DNA of 64,000 bases from Powellomyces hirtus (lineage: Eukaryota; Chytridiomycota; Chytridiomycetes; Spizellomycetales; Powellomycetaceae): assembly GCA_025526995.1 (NCBI GenBank), contig JAHLKG010000001.1, positions 558,001 to 622,000 of the forward strand, given 5' to 3'. Position 1 is the first letter of the stretch. The number at the start of each line of letters is the position of its first letter. Under the pieces are notes generated by a model that saw nothing but the letters and a program-made list of their open reading frames with translations, ran no database searches and was not told the DNA's origin. The translations under genes and the position numbers were made by a program. Below are positions 55,608 to 64,000 of this stretch, piece by piece.

Positions 55608-58032
55608 ATGAAGAGGTCACGCTCAAAAACAAGGGCAACGGCTGCCCCTTCGCAGAACGAAGACACCGCCCTCGCAGCTACCCCACTCGAGTCCGCATTG
55701 ACTGCCCTCGCCGAAGCTAACGACAGCGATGCTGCAGTACACTCATCTGACCAGGCACCAACTGTGAATGACAGCGATGGCTTTGACGAGGAGGAGGACG
55801 AGGAGGACGAAGACGACGACGACGACGACGAGGAAGACGATGGTGACTTGGAAGGAGCTGAAGACGACAGCAGTGAAGACAGCGAGGCTTTGGACGAAAT
55901 TGATCCAGATGAATGGCCGAGCTCTGATGACCAGGAATTCGACAGTGACGATGAGGAGGAGACTTTCCGCGACAACAGTCTCAAGGTTTTGCGACGCAAA
56001 GTGCCACTTCCGGAGATTGACCCCGTATATGACCCAGATACCTCCGACGAGGAAACCACAAACACAATTGGCAATGTGCCGAAGGAGTGGTATGATGACT
56101 TCCCTCACGTTGGTTATTCTATCGATGGCAAACCCATAATGAAGGGCACGGAGGGTAAATCGGATCAGTTGGATGAGTTCCTTTCCCTAATGGACGATCC
56201 GAACGCATGGCGCTCTGTGTACGATAAGATTGAGGACAAGGATGTCGTCCTTACAAAAGAGGAGCTTGAGATGGTCAAGCGGATCCAACGAGGTGATTTC
56301 CCAGACGCCAACAGCAACCCTTACGAACCAACCGTGGAATGGTTCTCGAGTCAAACGATGGTTACTCCATTATCCGCCGCACCGGAACCTAAACGCCGCT
56401 TCATTCCTTCCAAATGGGAAGCGCGACGCATTATGCACATTGTCCGCGCCATCCGCCAAGGGCGCATCGTTCCAGGCGCCAAAAAACCCAAGAATACAGA
56501 TTTGCACAACCAGACCTTCTTTGACATATGGGGCGATTCGATCGAGCCGGTTGACCGTGGAATCATGCACATCGCTGCTCCCAAACAAGCACTGCCTGAT
56601 CACGATGAGTCATATAACCCGCCGGAGGAGTACCTTCCCACCGAAGCCGAAAAGCAAGAATGGAAAGCCCTTGATGCGCCAGATCGCCCACGAAACTACC
56701 TTCCCAAAAAGTTTGACAATCTTCGCAGTGTGCCTGGATATGACCGTTTCATTCAGGAACGTTTTGACCGGTGCCTTGACCTATACCTGTGCCCTCGTGT
56801 CATCAAGAAGAAGATGAACATCGACCCAGAATCCCTCATTCCGAAACTGCCCAACCCGCGTGATCTCCTTCCCTTCCCATCTGCACTCGCCATCACCTTC
56901 AAAGGTCACACAGCACGCATTCGTTCGTTCTCTGTTGATCCCACGGGCCAATATATGGCTTCTGGATCTGACGACCAAACCGTGCGTTTGTGGGAATTGG
57001 TTTCCGGCCGCTGCATGAACACCTGGACCTTCGATGACGCTATTGCATCTGTGGCTTGGAACCCTTCCAAATCACTTTCTCTCCTTTCCGTCGTCGCTAG
57101 GACCAAGGTCCACCTAATTTCGGTTCCCGGAATCGCCGGCCCCGACATCACTGCAGCTACTGAGGCTCTCATAGGCCACATTGCTACGCTGCAGTCCTCG
57201 CCAACGACTGCTGCTCTTTGTCACTGGGCAAAGACTTCCTCTTCCCCGGCACCTTCGTCCTCATCCTCAACACCACTCCCTCCTCCGACCCGCCACTCTG
57301 CCGGCTCCAGACTTACCCTCACATTCGACAAGCCCGTCACGTACCTGACATGGCATCGCAAGGGCGATTACCTCTCCACCGTCTGTCCCGATGCGGCGAC
57401 ACGTTCAGTTCTGATCCATCAATTGACGAAACGTGTATCACAGAACCCTTTCAAAACGGCAAAGGGCCTTGTACAACGTGTCACTTTCCACCCCACCAAA
57501 CCGTTCTTCTTCGTTGCAACCCAGCGATACGTTCGGGTGTACAATCTTGCAACGCAGAAACTGGCCACAAAGCTGCAACCGTCAACAAAATGGATATCTT
57601 CCTTGGCAATCCACCCGCAGGGCGACAACGTCATCGTTGGGACTTACGACAAGCGACTTGCGTGGTTTGACATGGACTTGTCCTCCAAACCGTACAAAAC
57701 ACTTCGCTATCACAAGCAGGCAATCAGGAACGTTTCGTTCCATCCGCGCTACCCACTGTTTGCCTCTGCCAGTGACGATGGAAACGTTAACATTTTCCAC
57801 GGCATGGTCTACTCGGATCTGCTCATGAATCCTCTGATTGTGCCCGTTAAGACACTTAGGGCGCATCAGATCGTCGATGGTTTAGGTATGTATAGTCGTT
57901 CTTTGCAACTTCTCATCCTTCCCCAAATTCTTACATCTTTCTTCTTCAGGTGTTCTACATTGCGAATTCCATCCCACCCAGCCTTGGATTATTTCCTCTG
58001 GAGCAGATGGCACACTCAAACTCTTCTCTTGA
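55608..58032 (+). CDS. ERB1: Ribosome biogenesis protein ERB1/BOP1
   Basis: ERB1 (BOP1) is part of the PeBoW complex that matures the large ribosomal subunit in the nucleolus. The ATG at 55608 begins [20 protein letters not shown] long acidic block ([19 protein letters not shown]) is followed by the BOP1 N-terminal domain: [54 protein letters not shown] and [22 protein letters not shown]40 repeats occupy the C-terminal half ([50 protein letters not shown]). A last intron (GTATGT..CTTCAG near 57884) leads to [19 protein letters not shown] and DGTLKLFS at 58032. Without it the frame runs on to 58079 with an unrelated tail. Confidence 0.96.
55780..55875 (+). repeat. GAC/GAG-rich low-complexity tract in ERB1
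   Basis: An imperfect trinucleotide-rich run encoding Asp and Glu. It is in frame and typical of nucleolar proteins. Confidence 0.75.
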
Positions 58033-58382
58033 TCATACTTACATTGTGGGGCGAACCTCAAGCACACTTACATGATTGACATATACATTATTTTACATAA
58101 ATGCTCACAAGAGAACTGCATTCCAACTGTTTTGAGAAGCACTTTTGCCGTATGGAGGTTGACGTCGGGGCTAGGACATCTTCCACAGGTGAGACAGCCG
58201 ATGTTGCCACCTCTTCTTGGTGGCCTACGCGTCACAATTCATACACACATAGCTTCCGATCCCCCAGAAATGTAGCAGTGGCAGTAAGAATCGTCTGCCT
58301 GTCAAACGTGGCTTGCGCCTGATCTGACTCCCCACGCGTCGCGTCAGTGCGTCGTCATACCTGCACCCTATTCTTTCGGGTG
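58033..58382. promoter_or_regulatory. gap between ERB1 and NAXD
   Basis: This 350 bp gap holds the ERB1 3' end and the NAXD promoter. No gene-like frame was recognised. Confidence 0.35.
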
Positions 58383-59983
58383 ATGCGAAATTCCAAATTA
58401 CCAATGGTCGAGAAAATGAGTCAAGCCAAACTCCTCAAAACGGTTAAGAAAATTATCCCTCCGCTCACTGGCGCACTGCACAAGGGTCAAGCCGGTAAGC
58501 TATGCAGTAGTCTTGCACACGACCGTTGATACCTTGCTGACCACGCTTGTGGGTCTGGACTCTGCAGGCCGAATTGCAGTGGTCGGAGGCAGCGAAGAGT
58601 GAGTTGTGTTGTCAATGAAAATAATGCAGGTCAGCTTGCTTATTTCATGCTTCCCAGTTACACCGGAGCGCCATATTTTGCGAGCATTTCAGCCCTGAAA
58701 CTGGTATGCAGGTGACAATTTCCTGACCGGGGCAACCCTTCTTCTGTCCTCACATCGAACTATGATTGCAGGGCGCTGATCTAAGCCATGTCTTCTGCGA
58801 AAGAAATGCCGGGCTTGTCATTAAGGTTTGACTTCCAGTGTGCCTGACATGTTATATTCGTCGTCTCAAGCTGTCCGATGCAAAAGACATACTCTCCAGA
58901 ACTCATGGTGCATCCGTATCTGCGAAACACCGAGTAAAGCTCATAGTGTTCCAGCTTCGTGTCGATTTGCAAGATGTTAATGCCAGTGTTGCAGCTCTCT
59001 AGGGAAGCCGAATGATCGACAGCGTGAAATCGACGCGCATGTGGACCGTGTAGTCTCCATGTTGCCCAGATTGCACGTTCTTGTTGTCGGCCCCGGCTTA
59101 TCGCGCGATGAAGTCATGATGGAGATGACAAAAAAGATCATCATTAAAGCTAAAGAGAACAAAATGCCCCTGGTGATCGATGCGGTAGGCATTTGACTAT
59201 TCTAGTCAGTCAATTCATCTGTTCCTAATATCAAGCGGTTAGGACGGGCTATACCTCATCCAAAGCGAACCAGAGCTCATTAAAGGATATCCTCTGGCAG
59301 TCTTGACTCCCAATGTCAACGAGTTTAGCAGACTTTGCGAAGCTATGGTACTGTCAAAGTCCGTCCACGTCCTTTCCCGAAACATTGCTTAAAGATGCTC
59401 TTTTGCAGAATGTTCGTTGCGACAAAGAACACGTAGAAACAGCCGCGGAAAAGCTGAGCCAAGCTCTGGGCAATGTAACCATTTTGCAAAAGGGTGAAAA
59501 TGACACAATATCTAATGGGAAGGAGGGTATGTCTATACTGGGGGCCGGGATTGATAGCGCGCGCGTGCTCAATTGATTGCTTGATCAATTGCAGTCTTGA
59601 CCTGTTCAGCTGAAGGAAGCCCCCGAAGATGCGGTGGACAGGGCGACTTGCTATCTGGGGCATGTGCTACATTTCTAGCCTGGGGCAAGAACTATGAATC
59701 AAAGGCGTGGGAGTACGTGTATATGGCCTGCGTCTGCTGCCATTTGGCACTAATCCACTCTTGATCTTCAAACAGCCACTCAAAAAACGATGATCTTGAT
59801 GACGACTTTGAGACTCGCCTTCCTCTCCTAGCAGCTTGGGCTGCGTCACTCCTTGCCCGAAATTGCTCCAAAGCGGCGTTCGCAAAACATGGCCGTGCAA
59901 TGACGACATCTGATATGATCGAGCAAGTCGGAGGCGTTTTTCAATCAATCTTCGAGCCAGATCAGAAACAAGCGGTGCTGTGA
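58383..59983 (+). CDS. NAXD: ATP-dependent (S)-NAD(P)H-hydrate dehydratase
   Basis: NAXD repairs hydrated NAD(P)H using ATP, together with an epimerase. The first ATG in frame is 58383 (MRNSKLPMVEKMSQAKLL); the alternatives at 58404 and 58416 would shorten it by 7 or 11 residues. Many small exons give KKIIPPLTGALHKGQAGRIA, VVGGSE, YTGAPYFASISALKLGADLS, HVLVVGPGLSRDEVM, MPLVIDADGLYLIQSEPELI and VLTPNVNEFSRLCEAM. The ATP-binding signature GSPRRCGGQGDLLSGACATF and LLAAWAASLLARNCSKAAF follow, and it ends DQKQAVL at 59983. These match the carbohydrate-kinase-like NAXD family throughout. Confidence 0.93.
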
Positions 59984-60143
59984 GTTTCTCCTCAGCCACG
60001 CATTAACTGTCTGCGTTTGTAGCCCAGTCAATGGTAGAAATCACGATGATGCTGCATAGCGTTGGGAGAGCCAGTACCATAACAGTAGTGTAGTTCAGCA
60101 TAGAATAGAACCCCTACTATTCATATGTTGCAGAGGCCCTTTG

Positions 60144-62027
60144 CTATCTATATCGATTTCTGTCCCGGTCTTCATGTCTGCTTGCGGCGTCCCTATCGTA
60201 CCGAGTCCTATCCTGACGACTATGGTCATGTCTCGAGTCTCGGTTGTCTCGCTCTCCATCCGGTCGCTTGTACGGCGAGAATCTTTGGTCTGTCCTTCTA
60301 TCATTGCCTCCATGCCGATGTTGCTCATCATGTCTCGTATCGCGACCATGGAACTCCTATTGTCCGTATAAATGAGACAATTTAGACAATGAAAGAGTGT
60401 CATCCAGATGTCGCATACCACCATACCTCCGGCACGGGCAAGTTCCATTCTTGCAAACATTGTCGTCGAATCCGGACTTGATCGTATGTTGCACGGCGTA
60501 CATCGGCGGCGTATCTGTAAAGCTCTTGAAGAGCCTCCTTTTGTGACATAGTCATCCTGCAAACTCCCAATCAGTTCATGAACCACCATATAGTTAACCA
60601 TGGTAGTTCTGAGGAAACCTACGTACCTTATATTGACTGTCCTTATGCGACTCAAGAAGGTTTTGTCGGTCTTCACAACATCCACATTCATAAGACCGGT
60701 TACCTCCTCCATTCCGTTCTGCACTTTGAGAGACCGGGGTAGGAATCCAGGTTGCTGAGTTGTATGACTAGATATCACATCAGCGGAGGTGTAGTTGGGC
60801 TTGAGCGCGTTCATTCGCTCATTCGCAGCAAAAAGGTGGTTTATGATGGCTGACGGTCGTGAGACACGGAGAGAGTGGCAAACGATATAGCGTTCCGAGT
60901 TTGCAGGCCGACTGGTAAACGGCTTGATGATCGCGATCTTTTCGAAGAATCGGTACAGTATGTAAACTAACTCAACCATGAACGGTGTGTAGAGGTCGAA
61001 CACTTTGACGGTGAAATCCCCGCCTTTCCGGAGTGTCATGAACATGGTCAGCACTTGGCAAAGAACCAGCTGTCTTGAATGATCTTCCTGATGCAGCTCG
61101 TCTCCGGTGACGTTAAACCCGCCATCAGCTGTCACAAGATCCACCCCTTTATCCTCCGTAGCCCCATTGACAAGCGCGGCGAATCCTTTGATGTTTTCAT
61201 CTTTGTAGATGTCGCCGGTCCCATCCTCCCCGTAGAAGGGCGCGAACACTTCCTTGAGAGGCGGCTGGAGATTCATATTCTCCAGCGCAAAGTCTTGTTC
61301 GCCTCGTAAAGTCATTCCCCATCCCCTACTTTTGATGCCATTTCTATCGGCACGCCACAACAGATACTCCGTAAAACCTCCAGGCCCCGAGCAAATGTCA
61401 GCGAAAGTGAAATCCGCACTGCCAGTTCGCTGATTCGCCTGAGAAAACCCACAGGCTGCGTCCAAGTTGGCCATCTTTACTGCTGATCGGTTTACGAAAA
61501 TTGATTTCCCGATGGCCTCGTATGGATTAGCACGAGACCTGGCGCGATAAAGATCATGCGGCACAATGACGCTGATTTTCGTCTTGGTCGCAAACAGTTC
61601 GTCCACAATTTCTTTAACACAGAATAGGTCGTAATCGAGCTCGCCTATCTTGTGAAGCGAAGGTCGTTAGACAGCGAAAGTTTACACAAATCCTGCAACT
61701 GCAAATCCTTGATACCTTCTCGACAACAACCTCGAGCTTGTCCAACCATCCACCTTCTTCGGGGGAGGCTTCACACACTAGCCACTGGACAACTTGCTGA
61801 TGCGGTATATTCTTGTCATTGCGAAACACAGGTGCAGTTGGCCGAAGGTTATCTCGAGGGTTGTCTCGAGGGTTGTCTCGAGGAGCGTCCCGATTGTTCG
61901 CTTGTGGGGGCGGTCCATTTCTTTGCGATGGTGGCGGGTTCAGTCGGGGAGGCGCTATGGGAGATACCAAAGGTGTTGCTATGTACTCCGGGTCATTTGT
62001 GTACGGGTCTGTCGTTAAACCTTCCAT
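60144..62027 (-). CDS. CMTR1: Cap-specific mRNA (nucleoside-2'-O-)-methyltransferase 1
   Basis: CMTR1 methylates the 2'-O of the first transcribed nucleotide of capped mRNA. The ATG at 62027 begins MEGLTTDPYTNDPEYIAT; a Pro-rich head includes RDNPRDNPRDN. After an intron come LDYDLFCVKEIVDELFATKT, NRSAVKMANLDAACGF, the SAM site FADICSGPGGFTEYLLWRAD, LVTADGGFNVTGDELHQED, GGDFTVKVFDLYTPF and FTSRPANSERYIVCHSL. The Lys-Asp-Lys-Glu catalytic set is complete. Two 3' introns (GTACGT..TTGCAG near 60630-60572; GTATGG..ACAATAG near 60440-60360) give a tail rich in Arg, Asp and His (RHDHSRQDRTRYDRDAASR) ending NRYR at 60144. Reading straight through instead gives a Met-rich tail that looks out of frame. 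Confidence 0.9.
61842..61886 (-). repeat. short tandem repeat in CMTR1 head
   Basis: Tandem copies of a 12-bp unit (visible on the + strand as ttgtctcgaggg) encode repeated RDNP. It lies in frame in the disordered N-terminus. Confidence 0.7.
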
Positions 62028-62395
62028 TCTTGATGTGTGACAATGAATTTGACAAACGAGTCCCGACTGAAGAATCGAGCCTACCAGGAAACTGTTGCAA
62101 AACGCGGTACCGGGAAATCGGTTTTCAGACTTGAATAGGATCCCCATCTTCGCGCCTTTGCGCATATCTTAGTGCATTGTCACCAAATATCACTCACAAG
62201 ATATATAAGAAAGTGGAAGAATGAAGGTCAACTTGTAAACAACTTTTATTGTGGTTTCATCTTCGCAGATTTTGATCAACAAAATCAATCGGTCCGGCAC
62301 GCTACAAACAACATCATCTTTATAGTCCAGGGTTTCTGTTCTACATATATATTCTTGATATGAGGAGCAAACGGAAGTGTTTCTGCAGAACTCTT
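62028..62395. other. gap between lipase 3' end and CMTR1 start
   Basis: This 368 bp gap lies between two minus-strand genes and should hold the CMTR1 promoter and lipase 3' UTR. An A/T-rich stretch lies at 62200-62360. Nothing else was recognised. Confidence 0.35.
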
Positions 62396-63881
62396 CTAGC
62401 ACCAGGGTCTGAAAGTAGCCCACGGTAAGTCTCCACTCACAAATTGAAAAACACACAAAATCGAAAAGACGTACCCAAATGGAACAGCGAAGTATCCGGT
62501 CAAATGATCAATGATTGAAAGTGCCACAACGCTGTTGGCGCAGTTCCTCGCCTCGCCCTTGTCGTCGTCACAAGAAAGGAGGGTTCCCTTGCTGTTTATC
62601 CAAATCTCGTCTTGGTGGTGCCTGAAGCTGAGCAAAGTAGGTGGGAGGTGGGGCACGATGTCCTTGTCGTGAGTGACCCTGTATATGTCCTTGGCGAAAG
62701 GCAGCGTCTCGACCCAATCAGCCCAAATCTGGTTACCGACACGGGGTTGTCTATAGCGCAAGGTTTGCGAGATTTGCGTCAGAAAGTGATTGCGTCGGAG
62801 TGAAGCAGGTGTCTTTTACATACCCATATGTGAAGACCTTAATTCTCTTGGCAAAGGCCTCGCCGAGCCAGTCGTAAAGCTCGATGGACGACAAAATGCC
62901 AATGGCCCCCCCTACAAAGATGAATGGATTTGTGAACGATCAGCACATTTCCAAACCACGGGCTGTGCGCGCTTTGATGCTTACCAAGACTGTGACCAAC
63001 GACACTAATGGTGAAATCTCTGCCGAACTGCTTGAAAACTTGCTCAATGGCCTCATGGACGCCTTTGGAAGTGACAGTGGTGGCAACGAGGAATCCGGAG
63101 TGGACCTTGGCGTTCTTCGGAGTGGGAATGCGCTCGAGCCCGTAATCGGCATCAGCCTTGTAAAGCTGAAGGTCGGTGACGAATGATCGAATGCTGGCGG
63201 TTCCGCGGTAGGAGACAATGATCTCTTTGTTCTCCAGGTTGTATGCAACGTAACAGACACTGTTTGTCACAATGTCATCGAACGCTTTGACGAGCTTGAT
63301 GCCTTTCGGGCATCGTTCCCGGCAGGTCCAGTCGTCGAGACCGTTCAGACAGTCTGGAACAACGTGATTTTAGCCCAAAGATAATGAACGTGGCGAAACA
63401 TCAGCGTTCCACTTACAAGCAGCGGCGGCATAAAGCTGCTTCGATTTCACCAAGTTCAAGACAGCCCCAGTGATCACTTCACCACTGGCGGCATTGATCA
63501 GGGAAGGCGCAGGCTTGTCCATGTCTTCCAATTCTTTGACGGCGATCTCCTCAGGCGAGTTGTTGGCCTTTCGGGCCGGAGAAGCCTTGGTCTTGATGAC
63601 GTTCGTGATAGGACCTGCATTGAGGTCGGCAATCATATCGGGAGTAGCTTGATAGCCAATGGCCTGTTGGCGAAAAAGATGCTAAGGATAAAAGGGGCTA
63701 CGATGTGGTAGCGGCTTGCAACATCACTTACGTCTGACATAAAGTCCAAGCGAATTTGTTGGGCATTGCGAGCCTTGACTTGGGGACTCGCCCAAGGCTG
63801 CAGATTCTGGATGGCTGGAGATGCTTGCACCCCAAGGGCGGCGATTGCGAACACTACGGCAATTGGGCGGAAGTGAACCAT
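62396..63881 (-). CDS. Secreted class 3 triacylglycerol lipase
   Basis: The ATG at 63881 opens a signal peptide (MVHFRPIAVVFAIAALGVQA). A propeptide-like region of about 120 residues follows, rich in Lys, Asn and Ala. The mature lipase has KAFDDIVTNSVCYVAYNLEN, IVSYRGTASIRSFVTDLQL (oxyanion region), VHSGFLVA, the nucleophile elbow SVVGHSLGGAIG, VTHDKDIVPHLPP (catalytic Asp) and IDHLTGYF (catalytic His). Cysteines in YCLNGLDDWTCRERCP suggest disulfides. The final intron is best placed as GG then GTACGT..TTTCAG, giving AVPFGPWC and a stop at 62396. Retaining it gives a longer, unlikely tail. The family is that of Rhizomucor and Thermomyces lipases, secreted to digest external fats. Confidence 0.9.
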
Positions 63882-64000
63882 TCTGGGTAGGAGACTGAGT
63901 AATGAGGTGTTGAAGACCGGCTTCAAAAAAATAAGGAGTTGCTTGGCTTCTGAACAATATGTGGAAGGGTTTGAGGAACTTGGGCTTGATATTCAATAAG

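Noticed and set aside
55571..56074. 167-codon minus-strand frame rich in serine
   Set aside because: It is the reverse complement of the Asp/Glu-rich block of ERB1; low complexity explains the long frame.
58347..58382. Upstream NAXD extension that could look like a mitochondrial presequence
   Set aside because: The frame starts with GTG, not ATG, so I keep the ATG at 58383; alternative-start mitochondrial targeting cannot be shown here.

Overview
The window is nuclear DNA of a fungus. Genes are separated by short gaps and carry many small introns, roughly 50 to 75 nt, with GT..AG ends. Fungal hallmarks are a VTC1-type polyphosphate protein, an ERG4-type sterol reductase, an OLE1-type desaturase fused to cytochrome b5, and fungal mitochondrial ribosomal proteins. 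A CFAP97/Hemingway-type cilium protein at 45.1-46.5 kb suggests a flagellated (zoosporic) fungus, most likely Chytridiomycota or a relative. That placement is inference from one gene family.

Layout. 0-4 kb: 3' part of ALG11, a PP2A-like phosphatase, ATG27. 4-9 kb: a complete, intron-rich telomerase reverse transcriptase on the minus strand, tail to tail with ATG27. 9-13 kb: a histidine phosphatase and a ubiquitin-specific protease. 13-17.8 kb: a very large unrecognised basic, disordered nuclear-type protein with a 12-residue tandem repeat, head to head with COX16. 18-28 kb: OMS1-like methyltransferase, class III aminotransferase, a slicer-competent Argonaute, a C2-like/PH protein, mitoribosomal mL40. 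29-36 kb: OLE1, an unrecognised WD40/coiled-coil protein, a tiny membrane protein with an LPxY motif, and a protein with a degenerate WW domain. 36-46.5 kb: DCAF11-like WD40 protein, coiled-coil protein, VTC1, ERG4, CFAP97. 46.5-55 kb: NDUFAF7, tetraspanin, G-protein alpha subunit, RanBPM/GID1, mitoribosomal uL22. 55.6-64 kb: ERB1/BOP1, NAXD, cap methyltransferase CMTR1, secreted class 3 lipase.

Most genes are housekeeping and do not form one pathway. Loose themes are ubiquitin ligation and removal (USP, DCAF11, RanBPM), mitochondrial biogenesis (COX16, OMS1, mL40, NDUFAF7, uL22) and lipid metabolism (OLE1, ERG4, lipase). No transposon, tRNA, rRNA or CRISPR array was recognised. The least explained loci are the LPxY/WW neighbours at 34.4-36.0 kb, the repeat protein at 13.3-17.2 kb and the WD40 protein at 31.0-33.6 kb. 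Spans given for multi-exon genes include introns; exon joins were made by eye from splice signals and family alignment.
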